From contig CANEUH010000027.1 in the NCBI GenBank assembly GCA_947441615.1, positions 1-50,912 of the forward strand: DNA of 50,912 nt, read 5' to 3'. The notes under the pieces are model-generated. The model was not told the origin of the DNA. It ran no database searches and saw only the letters and a list, made by a program, of their open reading frames with translations. Source of the stretch: Bacteriovoracaceae bacterium. GTDB taxonomy: Bacteria > Bdellovibrionota > Bacteriovoracia > Bacteriovoracales > Bacteriovoracaceae. This document shows, one piece after another, positions 43,444 to 50,912 of the stretch. Position 1 is the stretch's first letter; each line of letters opens with the position of its first letter. The position numbers and the translations under genes were made by a program.

Positions 43444-43724
43444 AATATTTAATATTAATTTGTCTCACGACCCTATTATCAGCGAACGGCTATTCAAATG
43501 GTATGGGAAAAGATATTGATAAATACCCAATGAATAAAAAAGAAAAAGAAGAATCAAAAATAAGAAGATTAAAATCTCATGAAAATCTTCTGAAGAAAGA
43601 AGCAATCATAAAGCAGAGGATGGAAGAAAACCCTCGGAATAAGGCCATCATCGAAAGTTTCGGTGATGTTTCATCCGAGGGAAAGCTAAAAAAGAAATCT
43701 AAGGATCAAAAAGCTTCCCAATAG
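43440..43724 (+). CDS. Tiny exported basic protein
   Basis: 94 residues: signal peptide (Y-L-I-L-I-C-L-T-T-L-L-S-A-N-G), then a Lys/Glu-rich helical tail. Net positive, the opposite of its coupled acidic neighbour, so the pair might interact. ATG overlaps the upstream stop (ATGA). Its 3' end overlaps the convergent gene by 19 bases. No family recognised. Confidence 0.6.
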   Translation: MKYLILICLTTLLSANGYSNGMGKDIDKYPMNKKEKEESKIRRLKSHENLLKKEAIIKQRMEENPRNKAIIESFGDVSSEGKLKKKSKDQKASQ

Positions 43725-44539
43725 GCATAGTTAAGTTCACTTCTAATAAACGAAGTCTTTTCAACTCCAAGTCGATCTCTTCTTTCAATATCTCTAGGTT
43801 GCCAGAAATACATGGAGACAGGGATGAGATAGCAATGCTCAAGCTCTTGATTATATCTGTAGTCATTATATTTAAACACAATAGGGCATCTCCTCTTTGA
43901 ATATATAAATTTGTCAGTCCAATCTTTTATCATTTTGATATCGGTTGTGTATCTTCGATCTAAGATTCTATCCCCTAAACCATTCACAGAAACGGCCGGA
44001 GTTACATGAAACCACCAGTGATAGCGATAGGCACGGATGTAACGACTCGTAAAAAAGAGAAAGTATTTTTTAGATTTAAGACTTGAACGATTAAATTCCT
44101 CCCATGTCCAGATATGGGCCCTGTTATAACATTGCGACTCATACTGGTAATCGCGCCTCATTTTTCTAAAAATGACCGACGCATCAGACAAGGAATTAAG
44201 GATTGTAGGTTCAAAGGATAAATTCAATTCCTTTTCTTGATTTCTCTGACTAATTGAATTTTCTAGATTAACAGAATGAGTAACAGATCTCGCGGAGATG
44301 AAATTATTTTCATCATCAGTAGTAATTTCAAAATAAGAAGAGGACGATTTACTTTCTTTGAAAAAATCAAGGTCCTCTTTATTTTCGTTTTTCAGGAAAA
44401 TGACACTCCCGTTGTCGAGTAGTAGGAGATGTGGAGAATCATCTATCGATTCATCAATTGTATGGATCGCCGAATGGTAGACGCGTGAGAAAGAGAGAGC
44501 AGGAAAAGCCATTAAAAACAAGATGAAGAAAGTCTTCAT
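43706..44539 (-). CDS. Exported protein-glutaminase-like protein
   Basis: 277 residues from the ATG at 44539, selected by AAGGAGG 4-5 bases upstream; an in-frame ATG at 44569 lacks this. Signal peptide M-K-T-F-F-I-L-F-L-M-A-F-P-A-L-S-F-S. The C-terminal half has C137 in S-Q-C-Y-N-R-A-H-I-W, H178 in W-W-F-H-V-T-P-A-V, and D194 in I-L-D-R-R-Y. From memory, Chryseobacterium protein-glutaminase has a Cys-His-Asp triad with the same 41-residue Cys-His spacing and a C-x-x-R-A-H motif. Likely deamidates protein Gln outside the cytoplasm. The first ~110 residues could be a pro-region. Confidence 0.65.
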   Translation of the reverse strand: MKTFFILFLMAFPALSFSRVYHSAIHTIDESIDDSPHLLLLDNGSVIFLKNENKEDLDFFKESKSSSSYFEITTDDENNFISARSVTHSVNLENSISQRNQEKELNLSFEPTILNSLSDASVIFRKMRRDYQYESQCYNRAHIWTWEEFNRSSLKSKKYFLFFTSRYIRAYRYHWWFHVTPAVSVNGLGDRILDRRYTTDIKMIKDWTDKFIYSKRRCPIVFKYNDYRYNQELEHCYLIPVSMYFWQPRDIERRDRLGVEKTSFIRSELNYAYWEAF

Positions 44540-44640
44540 AGGTCCTCCTTGATGGTTATAAGAATACATTTTTATGAACCGTGAAAAAAGGAGCAGACGT
44601 ACGGAGAATCTTAATTAATAATGAATCATAGGAGATTAGA

Positions 44641-45699
44641 TTGATTTTTTTTGTTTTCTTTACTATCGCACTCTTTTTATACTTAGGTGCCCACTTCCCT
44701 TCGAATCTTGGAATCTGGATTTTTCTAGGTTTTATAATGATATCAATCTTGTTAATTCCATTTAAAAAAATTTTTCGTTTACAACTTCCAATAACATTTG
44801 CGGTGATCGGTTTTTTAAATTTTTTCACCATCTTCATATTACTCAATGACTTACTAACATTACTTACGAACTATGCGACATCTATGAATTATATCTTTGC
44901 AGGGAGTGTCTTTTGTTGCCTCTTTGGTTTTTATCAAGCTCAAAAAGGACCCCAAATTAGAACAGTCAGTATTCCAGTCGTTGATCTCCCTGTTGAATTA
45001 ATTGATTTTAAAATTGCTCAGATTAGTGATCTTCATATCGGTCCCACTATTGGAAAAAAGTATATAAAACAGGTCGTTAATAAAATAAACGCAATCGAAG
45101 CCGATATCGTAACTCTCACTGGTGATATTGGAGATGGCCCAGTAAAAACCTATCGTGAAGAAATAAACTTGTTAAAGGATATTAAATCTAACTATGGAAG
45201 TTTTTATGTGCCAGGGAATCATGAGTATTACTGGAATGCTAATGAGTGGCTGGGAGTCTTGAACAATATTGGGATAATCAATTTGGTTAATCGCGGTAAG
45301 GTCATCTATCATCAAAGAAAACCAATTCTAATCGGAGGCATTCCAGATCCTGTGTCTAAACTAAGTCCCGATCTCAAGGGAATTCTTGATTCACAATCTG
45401 AAGAGAAACCTGAATACAAAATACTTCTATCTCATAGACCAGGAATTGCCGAAATGGCCTCAACATTTGGGTTTGATCTACAGTTATCTGGACACACACA
45501 CGCAGGGCAATTTTTCCCATGGACGATTGTTGTCAAATGGGTCCATAAAATTAATAAAGGTCTTCATAAGATTGGGGGAATGTGGATCTATGTGAGTCAG
45601 GGCACAGGATCTTGGGGACCTCAATTAAGATTGGGATCTCAAACTGAAGTCGCCCTACTCGTATTAAAAAGAGATGAGAGAGAAATCACTTTCTCTTGA
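44641..45699 (+). CDS. Membrane-anchored calcineurin-like metallophosphoesterase
   Basis: 352 residues. Four predicted membrane spans (1-105), then the metallophosphoesterase domain: D-L-H-I-G (about 129), G-D-I-G-D (about 161), G-N-H-E-Y-Y-W (about 193), S-H-R-P-G (about 265), S-G-H-T-H-A-G-Q (about 284). YkuE/YaeI-type members hydrolyse lipid or nucleotide phosphoesters. Start is TTG at 44641 with AGGAG 6-7 bases upstream. The end overlaps the convergent cyclophilin. Confidence 0.88.
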   Translation: MIFFVFFTIALFLYLGAHFPSNLGIWIFLGFIMISILLIPFKKIFRLQLPITFAVIGFLNFFTIFILLNDLLTLLTNYATSMNYIFAGSVFCCLFGFYQAQKGPQIRTVSIPVVDLPVELIDFKIAQISDLHIGPTIGKKYIKQVVNKINAIEADIVTLTGDIGDGPVKTYREEINLLKDIKSNYGSFYVPGNHEYYWNANEWLGVLNNIGIINLVNRGKVIYHQRKPILIGGIPDPVSKLSPDLKGILDSQSEEKPEYKILLSHRPGIAEMASTFGFDLQLSGHTHAGQFFPWTIVVKWVHKINKGLHKIGGMWIYVSQGTGSWGPQLRLGSQTEVALLVLKRDEREITFS

Positions 45700-46234
45700 T
45701 CGATTTAATCGTCACTGTATCCATAGGAACATTTGAGTGACCAGCTAGATTACCCGTTTTAACCATCTTAATTCTATTTACGACATGCATGCCAGAAATA
45801 ACCTTGCCAAAAACAGCATAACCGTGACCATCAGGAGAAGGATAATTTAGTCCCGAGTTATCGTTCACATTTATGAAAAATTGGGACGTAGCAGAATGAG
45901 GATCTGCAGTTCGCGCCATAGCAATAGTACCGCTATCATTAAGAAGACTATTACTCGCCTCATTTTTTATGGGCCCCTTCGTCTTCTTTTCGTTCATTTT
46001 TTCATCAAATCCACCACCTTGAATCATAAAACTATCAATGACTCTATGGAAGATCAAACCGTTATAAAATTTATCATCTACATAGCTTAAAAAATTCTTA
46101 ACTGTGATGGGTGCTTTTTCTTGGTTGAGCTCAACCTCAAAAGAACCCATGTTCGTTTCAATCAAAACAATCGGTGCTTTCGCAAAAAGATTAAACGCAG
46201 AAAAAAAGAAAAAAACACAAAGGATAGTTTTCAT
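45686..46234 (-). CDS. Periplasmic cyclophilin-type peptidyl-prolyl isomerase
   Basis: 182 residues from the ATG at 46234, chosen for GGAGG 5 bases upstream; in-frame ATGs at 46246 and 46291 would put extra residues before the signal peptide (M-K-T-I-L-C-V-F-F-F-F-S-A-F-N-L-F-A). Cyclophilin motifs: F-H-R-V-I (catalytic Arg), F-M-I-Q-G-G, S-Q-F-F-I-N, and V-F-G-K-V. PpiA-like folding catalyst in the periplasm. Confidence 0.9.
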   Translation of the reverse strand: MKTILCVFFFFSAFNLFAKAPIVLIETNMGSFEVELNQEKAPITVKNFLSYVDDKFYNGLIFHRVIDSFMIQGGGFDEKMNEKKTKGPIKNEASNSLLNDSGTIAMARTADPHSATSQFFINVNDNSGLNYPSPDGHGYAVFGKVISGMHVVNRIKMVKTGNLAGHSNVPMDTVTIKSIKRK

Positions 46235-46263
46235 CAGTGCCTCCATAAATAATAAATCATATT

Positions 46264-46899
46264 TTATGAATGAAGGTATTCTTTTGTCCATTGAATAACA
46301 CTCAAACCCAAATTCAGTGCAAAAACAAGGAGCATAAGTGCAAAAATTTTAGAGCTATAATTAAGATACTTTTTCTCTTTAAGATTTAAAATGAGGAATG
46401 AAGCAAACATTGCCAGTGATAAAAACCAGATGAGCGAGAAAGTTGCGGCCCCCATCCCCAAAACGAGTCTTGAATATTGATCTCCATACCTTGAAGAATA
46501 TCCACCTATAAGTAATAGTGCATCGATATAAGCATTTGGATTTAATAAACTAAAAAAAACTGAACTCATAATCGCATTCTTAATTGAAAGACATCCGTTC
46601 AATTTTTCTTGGTGCACACCTAACGAAGAAGCCTTGAATTTATTCAATGACTGATAGATTAAAAAGGATACTCCCAAAGAAGCTAAGATAATTTTCACGA
46701 GAGGATTGTTATTTAAAATCAAACCAGTGAATGAGACACCAAGTAGAATAAGAAATAGATCACAAAGAAAACAAACAAAACTCACAACGAGATGATGATT
46801 TCTTCTAAGGCCAGATTCTAAAACATAAATATTCTGTGGCCCGACGGCAAAGATAAGTCCAGCTTGAAGAAAGACTCCTTCAAAAAAAACTTTGCTCAT
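46264..46899 (-). CDS. LysE/ArgO-family amino acid exporter
   Basis: 211 residues from the ATG at 46899, which overlaps the upstream stop (ATGA) and has AGAGGA; an ATG at 46923 is in frame but unsupported. About six membrane spans. Starts with the LysE pattern G-L-I-F-A-V-G-P-Q-N-I-Y-V-L-E-S-G-L-R-R. Exports basic amino acids, which a cell living on protein hydrolysis might need. Coupled to the upstream EF-hand lipoprotein. Confidence 0.88.
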   Translation of the reverse strand: MSKVFFEGVFLQAGLIFAVGPQNIYVLESGLRRNHHLVVSFVCFLCDLFLILLGVSFTGLILNNNPLVKIILASLGVSFLIYQSLNKFKASSLGVHQEKLNGCLSIKNAIMSSVFFSLLNPNAYIDALLLIGGYSSRYGDQYSRLVLGMGAATFSLIWFLSLAMFASFLILNLKEKKYLNYSSKIFALMLLVFALNLGLSVIQWTKEYLHS

Positions 46900-47582
46900 T
46901 TTGATTCCTCTAACTTGCCACAACCAATTGGTATGGATAATTCAACGGGCAAATCCCAAAAAGACTTAACAGACTGTGGTATCTCTTTTTCAGCACTCAC
47001 ACCTAGAACAACAACCACTCTTTTATTGAAGTCTAGCTTATCATTTTCAGAAATTTTGCCGATATGATCATAAAAATCGGGATCAGGTAGAGTTAAATCA
47101 TTTAAAAGATCGCTGCGAGATGAACTACGCCGATAAATATAATCTCCCATTTCATTTGATATAGGTCCGTAGTCAATCCCATTTAACTGTTCAGAGACAT
47201 CACTATCTAAAGGGACTAAAATATCTCCAGAAACAGTCAATAATTCATTCATATCAATAACTGAATCTTGATTTAAATCATCTTCTTCAGAAGGACACTG
47301 TGAAGAAGACATGATAAATTGTAAATGCTTCACACCAGGGTCAGTACCTACGACTTTAGATTCAGAAAGAAACATTTGGGTATCCCAGATAATCTTCATT
47401 TTTCCCGATGAGATTGAAGACAGATTAGAATTTAGAGGCAAAATATTAGCAATAAAAATGCCTTCATCTTTTTTGGGCATTATTTCCAAACTTACAAATT
47501 TTTTATTTAGTGACTCTTTTTTTCCGCATGAGATTAAGGTCACTAGTGAAATAAAAATAAGCATCACACCAATAAAATTCAA
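46896..47582 (-). CDS. Lipoprotein with an EF-hand-like calcium loop
   Basis: 228 residues starting at TTG (47582), supported by AAAGGAGG 5-6 bases upstream. Lipobox L-I-S-C with Cys19. Residues 102-113 fit a canonical EF-hand loop: D102, N104, D106, V108, I109, D110, E113 (D-L-N-Q-D-S-V-I-D-M-N-E). The remainder is beta-rich and unrecognised, with a final P-I-G-C-G. Translationally coupled to the LysE exporter, an unusual pairing. Confidence 0.72.
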   Translation of the reverse strand: MNFIGVMLIFISLVTLISCGKKESLNKKFVSLEIMPKKDEGIFIANILPLNSNLSSISSGKMKIIWDTQMFLSESKVVGTDPGVKHLQFIMSSSQCPSEEDDLNQDSVIDMNELLTVSGDILVPLDSDVSEQLNGIDYGPISNEMGDYIYRRSSSRSDLLNDLTLPDPDFYDHIGKISENDKLDFNKRVVVVLGVSAEKEIPQSVKSFWDLPVELSIPIGCGKLEESK

Positions 47583-47708
47583 ATTGGCCTCCTTTCAGTT
47601 GTCTTACCCGATAAATCAAAGCAAGTTTTAGGCCAATACTAAGTTGATGCTAGAGAATATGAAATGAAGATAAATGCCCCAGAAAGGGACATATTTGTAC
47701 AACAAATT

Positions 47709-48377
47709 TTACCAAGAAATTTTCTGACCCAAATAATTCACGAAAGAACCGTTATGTGTTGATTCAATGCTATGAATAACTTTCCAAATACCGGCGGCAG
47801 AAACGACAGGCGCTAAAGGTGCATTCTCTCCACCCATTCTTGTTTTAACCCAACCAGGATGTATTAAAAGCGAAATTAGCCAAGGTTCATCAACTGAAAG
47901 AGATTTAAAAAGCATATTGAGGGCCGATTTGGAGGATCTGTAACTATATGAACCTCCGGAAGTATTATCGGATATTGAGCCCATTTGGCTTGTGATCTGA
48001 ATACTACGGGGATTTTTTGACTTTTTTAATTTATCAAAAAGTGCACGAGTAATGAAAAGAGGTTTAATTGCATTAACAAGATAACTTTTTTGAAAATCAT
48101 CAATACTTTCGTCATCAAGATAAACACCTGCATTATTAATCAAAATATCTAAATGACTCCACTCTGAGATGGCATTTGAAAGCTTTGTATGGACATCGGA
48201 ACTCTCTAGGTCTTGAAAAAAAATCTCGAGATCACTAAATTCACTTTTAAGCTTAAGTAGGTCTTCCGAATTTGAAGGCGTTCTCGCCTGAGCTAAAACA
48301 CGATAACCTTTTTGGAGAGCAAATCTCGTCAGTTCAAGACCTATACCTCTAGAACCACCAGTAATAACAACATTCAT
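47709..48377 (-). CDS. Short-chain dehydrogenase (C-factor/sniffer-like)
   Basis: 222 residues. Cofactor loop T-G-G-S-R-G-I-G (6-13), N-N-A-G-V, and Y-S-Y-R-S-S-K (Y-x3-K variant). Short length and the A-L-N-M-L-F-K-S-L-S segment resemble sniffer/CsgA-type SDRs. AGGA with 6-base spacing. Substrate unknown. Eight bases downstream of the papain-like gene, so probably co-transcribed with it. Confidence 0.85.
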   Translation of the reverse strand: MNVVITGGSRGIGLELTRFALQKGYRVLAQARTPSNSEDLLKLKSEFSDLEIFFQDLESSDVHTKLSNAISEWSHLDILINNAGVYLDDESIDDFQKSYLVNAIKPLFITRALFDKLKKSKNPRSIQITSQMGSISDNTSGGSYSYRSSKSALNMLFKSLSVDEPWLISLLIHPGWVKTRMGGENAPLAPVVSAAGIWKVIHSIESTHNGSFVNYLGQKISW

Positions 48378-48385
48378 TTTTTGTC

Positions 48386-49180
48386 CTAATCAATTTCTAT
48401 GTCACCCTTAATGAGATCGAGAGTTTCATTTATAAATCCACTCTTGCAGCGTTTTGACAGAGTTCCATAAATCTTAGAAAAATCATTTTGAAATCCAACA
48501 TAGGGTACAAAAGTGTAGTTATCATTTTTTAAAAATTCATCCCCAAAATAGTATTCAATTTTCAATGTTTCGAGGGGGTGATTGCTGTCAATGATAGTTA
48601 AATCATAACCATTTAGTCTGTGAGTCATGTTTAACAGTAAAAGAGAATGAGAGGTTATTCCCTTGATCTGCGCCATAAGCCAAACAGGTACGGAAGTTCT
48701 TGTGAAATAATCATAAACATTATCCATTCTTTTTTTCATTTCAAACGGGTCCAGTTTGTACTGGCCTGAGATTCCTCTGATCCATTGAAAGTTGATAAAA
48801 CCATCTATCTTTTGCCAGAGGTTTAACATTTTTTGAGTGACGACTGTATGATCCCGAGTGAAACTTTCAAAATCTGAATAACCCGGAATGACAACAACCT
48901 TGTTCATATCTCGGAGTGAACTAACAATTTTATAAGCTTCATGACTGGATGGGGGATTTAGTTCTGGTCGATATTCGACTAAATAGACTGAGGTCCTTTG
49001 AAGTCTACTGTGCCACCAACAAACACCACCGTTTAAAAGGCCTCCATCATTGCGAAACGAGATTCTACTTGTAGGAGACATGAGAGCTTTTTTGATTACA
49101 CTCTGATCCCTAAGGCAGACACTTTGAGCAAAAAGGAAACTGGGTGCAAGTAGCACAAATAAAATTAAAAAATTTCTCAT
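48386..49180 (-). CDS. Exported papain-like cysteine-hydrolase candidate
   Basis: 264 residues with a signal peptide (to about A18-Q19). C54 in G-G-V-C-W-W-H-S, H178 in T-S-H-S-L-L-L and D198-x-N in I-I-D-S-N form the order and local patterns of a papain-like Cys/His/Asp(Asn) site. No known family recalled. TAAGAT ends 6 bases before the ATG and there is no Shine-Dalgarno, so a leaderless transcript is likely. Confidence 0.65.
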   Translation of the reverse strand: MRNFLILFVLLAPSFLFAQSVCLRDQSVIKKALMSPTSRISFRNDGGLLNGGVCWWHSRLQRTSVYLVEYRPELNPPSSHEAYKIVSSLRDMNKVVVIPGYSDFESFTRDHTVVTQKMLNLWQKIDGFINFQWIRGISGQYKLDPFEMKKRMDNVYDYFTRTSVPVWLMAQIKGITSHSLLLLNMTHRLNGYDLTIIDSNHPLETLKIEYYFGDEFLKNDNYTFVPYVGFQNDFSKIYGTLSKRCKSGFINETLDLIKGDIEID

Positions 49181-49231
49181 CAGAACATCTTACGAAAATT
49201 TGCGTCTGGATGAGAAGGTTTGTCAGAAAAT

Positions 49232-49771
49232 TTAAGGTCTTAGTTCATCTTTTTTCACAAAATTTGCCATTTTTGATGAAATTTTTGGAGGCAGCATATT
49301 AAAAACCATTTCAAAAGAATTTTTAAATATCCCATCATGCTCTATTTTTAGTTTTAACTCTTGGAATGAAGACTCTAGTAATTGAGATTCATCTTCCGTG
49401 AAAGCATTCTGAGCTTCATTGAACAATTCAAATTCCTCATCTTGGATATGTCGAAAAACTAAGTTTTGAAGCTTTTTTGCAGTCGGTAGCCAACTAAGCT
49501 TAAATTTATCTAAAACCTGAAGTGATCTGAATAATCCCTCAATCTCTATGTGTTCCTGAAAGGCATGAAAAAGTAACTTCTTATCAGCATTTACTCCTCT
49601 AAGTGTATTATAAAAGATTGCCTCCTCCGCTCTAATATGCGGAATGAGATGCTTTCCAAGATCTTCAACCAGAGTCATACGATACTCATCATCTTTTTCT
49701 AGCTCAACTAGCTCGTTTAAAAGACTTTTTAATTTTACATGATCACTTTTAATCGCATGATAAATACTCAT
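49232..49771 (-). CDS. Hemerythrin-like (HHE-domain) protein
   Basis: 179 residues, helical bundle. His/Glu ligands of a di-iron site: H5 and H11 (Y-H-A-I-K-S-D-H), H-I-R-A-E-E, H-A-F-Q-E-H-x-E, H-I-Q-D-E-E. Two HHE-like repeats as in stress-type hemerythrins. Likely senses or detoxifies oxygen or NO. GGGGGA Shine-Dalgarno. Confidence 0.88.
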   Translation of the reverse strand: MSIYHAIKSDHVKLKSLLNELVELEKDDEYRMTLVEDLGKHLIPHIRAEEAIFYNTLRGVNADKKLLFHAFQEHIEIEGLFRSLQVLDKFKLSWLPTAKKLQNLVFRHIQDEEFELFNEAQNAFTEDESQLLESSFQELKLKIEHDGIFKNSFEMVFNMLPPKISSKMANFVKKDELRP

Positions 49772-50076
49772 AGATTTCCCCCAAAACTGATAAGCAATTT
49801 CCAGGCCAATGGAGGATCTTAAAAAATCTTTTACTTAGAAAGGAAGTACCCTTGTGATTACATTTTTGAGATGGTGATAAATATTACTTTTAGTTCAGGC
49901 CCCCAAGTTAAAAAGGGTAAATTGACTCTAATGAATATCATCTTTTTGATCATTATTTTTCTTTCTCCCCATATTTGTTTTTGGTGAAATGGAGTAATCC
50001 TTTTTACTTTAATTTAACACGACATCACTTCACAAGACGAAGAGCAAAGACTTAGACTCCATTGAAAAGGAGTTTT
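49772..50076. other. Gene-poor stretch between hemerythrin and a small exported protein
   Basis: Holds the divergent promoters of the flanking genes. An 18-codon hydrophobic frame at 49931-49987 (plus) has no correctly spaced Shine-Dalgarno and is probably not a gene. I see no clear hairpin terminator or repeat. Confidence 0.45.
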
Positions 50077-50334
50077 ATGAACCTACTTTTCATTATCTTC
50101 CTTGTCTCCCCTATCACTTTTTCTCAATCCGTATTTGAACAAGGAATTGACTCCTACGAGGCCCAAGTCGAAAGTATACCATTAGAGGAGGAGGAATTTG
50201 AATTCGATCAAGAACATGAATTTTCCTATGGAGACCCCCTACTTGAATTAGGTGGGTCAGAAAGAATTAATTACGCTCAGGATTACATCGTGGAGGAGGA
50301 TATTAACCCAGATTATTTGGATGAAAGTCACTAA
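50077..50334 (+). CDS. Tiny exported acidic protein
   Basis: 85 residues from the ATG at 50077, which has AAGGAG 4 bases upstream; a TTG at 50062 in frame overlaps that Shine-Dalgarno and is rejected. Signal peptide N-L-L-F-I-I-F-L-V-S-P-I-T-F-S, then a highly acidic mature part (E-E-E-E-F-E-F-D-Q-E). Third such small exported protein in the last 8 kb. Overlaps the convergent BON gene by 4 bases. Confidence 0.6.
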   Translation: MNLLFIIFLVSPITFSQSVFEQGIDSYEAQVESIPLEEEEFEFDQEHEFSYGDPLLELGGSERINYAQDYIVEEDINPDYLDESH

Positions 50335-50711
50335 ATGTGATACCCCTCATGAGTGATAAACTCATCTCTTACAATTAAATCATTGAAAATTTCAGTAATC
50401 CCAGGAACATATTTAATAACTTGTGGGGCATAACTTTTTTCTAAGGATGTTTTTACACTTCCCTTTAGACTAACCTTACCTTCGTCAACATAGACCTCAA
50501 TTTTCGAGGAATCAAGTAAAGTACTACGGTACAAGGTCTCTAAAATATTCTGCCGTATACTGAAATCTGATTGAGATTCCAACTCTTTATTCTTTATATC
50601 GCCGTTGTTTGATGAGTTCCGTTTAATGATTTTACGACCTATTTTTTCAAGGGCTTCAGAGGTGTAGTGCCGTTCTGATAACTTGATATCTTCATCTATC
50701 TTTTTCATCAT
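50331..50711 (-). CDS. BON-domain protein without signal peptide
   Basis: 126 residues. The C-terminal half (about 55-120) is a BON domain: I-R-Q-N-I-L-E-T-L ... I-E-V-Y-V-D-E-G-K-V-S-L-K-G-S-V with V-P-G-I-T-E-I-F-N-D-L. BON domains bind phospholipid or act in osmotic stress. The Lys/Glu-rich N-terminus lacks a signal peptide. Two adjacent ATGs are possible starts; GGGG precedes them. Confidence 0.8.
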   Translation of the reverse strand: MMKKIDEDIKLSERHYTSEALEKIGRKIIKRNSSNNGDIKNKELESQSDFSIRQNILETLYRSTLLDSSKIEVYVDEGKVSLKGSVKTSLEKSYAPQVIKYVPGITEIFNDLIVRDEFITHEGYHI

Positions 50712-50868
50712 ACTTGCCCCCGCATGGTAGGAAGCAAAATTGAGACCAATGGCCAGACTGAGATGTAATTGCCCAATAAGTTGTTAGACCCCTCGGGACC
50801 AAATTTCCTACGGCCGCATGTCATTTAAATTATTTGGCCAATCGTCTCTCTTCTGACAAAATTATTTC

Positions 50869-50912
50869 ATGAGTATTGATGACCTTGTATTTCTCGCGAA
50901 AGGCCTTATAAA
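50869..50912 (+). CDS. Possible start of a gene cut by the right edge
   Basis: An ATG at 50869 opens a frame (M-S-I-D-D-L-V-F-L-A-K-G-L-I) that reaches the window edge. No Shine-Dalgarno is visible, so the call is tentative. Confidence 0.35.
   Translation, partial: MSIDDLVFLAKGLI

Noticed and set aside
44556..44846. Minus-strand frame of 96 codons
   Set aside because: Antisense of the N-terminal membrane part of the metallophosphoesterase, which has clear motifs and a Shine-Dalgarno.
49931..49987. 18-codon hydrophobic peptide
   Set aside because: AAAGGG lies too far (about 14 bases) from the ATG and nothing else supports translation.

Overview
The window is AT-rich, densely packed bacterial chromosome: about 55 genes, with many 4-base stop/start overlaps and intergenic gaps mostly under 120 bases. 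There are no rRNAs, tRNAs, insertion sequences, phage genes or CRISPR arrays. Many genes encode small exported proteins and lipoproteins, and several exported proteins look like thiol hydrolases or peptidases. TTG and GTG starts are frequent. My best guess is a Gram-negative bacterium of the Bdellovibrionota (Bacteriovorax/Halobacteriovorax-like predators). This rests on gene content and composition only; no 16S or marker tree is available here.

Layout. 1-1.4 kb: a repeat-rich lipoprotein running off the left edge, and a second lipoprotein. 1.5-5.1 kb: RNA modification and housekeeping (rlmN, tcdA, a DUF1232 protein, a GreA/GreB-like factor, a YchJ/SEC-C protein). 5.2-7.5 kb: hrpB helicase. 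7.5-13.1 kb: a DAB-type inorganic-carbon operon (dabA, dabB, a second antiporter-like membrane subunit, a DUF1653 protein), every junction overlapping, with a recognisable promoter. 13.2-26.7 kb: a mixed block with an alpha/beta hydrolase, a very large divergent ABC1/UbiB-type kinase, a DUF1460 amidase, a transglutaminase-like protein, a DmeF-like metal exporter, an EamA transporter, a GNAT/acyltransferase pair, phenylalanine hydroxylase, a trypsin-like protease and a transglutaminase-elicitor-like protein. 26.8-33 kb: two ABC-F ATPases and the radical-SAM protein YgiQ. 33-38.2 kb: a degenerate HD-GYP-like regulator, an acyltransferase, a GIY-YIG protein, arfB, and an operon of response regulator, ArsC-like protein, M32 carboxypeptidase and zinc-ribbon protein. 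38.3-40.7 kb: umuDC and folE. 40.8-40.95 kb: a compact structured RNA candidate with its own promoter and terminator. 41-50.9 kb: an SDR, a metzincin-motif protein, a CBS protein with two tiny exported proteins, a protein-glutaminase-like protein, a metallophosphoesterase, a cyclophilin, a LysE exporter, lipoproteins, a papain-like protein, hemerythrin and BON-domain proteins.

Main observations. (1) Between the SDR and folE, the minus strand carries a predicted ~131-nt RNA. Its expected 5' end coincides with the closing stem of a three-way junction, its two hairpin loops are complementary over 5 bases, and it ends in a textbook terminator. (2) Several genes have a -10 box exactly 5-6 nt before the start codon and no Shine-Dalgarno, which predicts leaderless mRNAs. 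Four of them (the lipoprotein at 851, the acidic protein at 28506, ygiQ, umuD) also have a -35 box at proper spacing. (3) The UmuD homologue begins almost where E. coli UmuD is cleaved, so it looks like a pre-activated UmuD'. (4) Five proteins scattered through the window carry Cys/His (often Asp) signatures of papain/transglutaminase-like folds.
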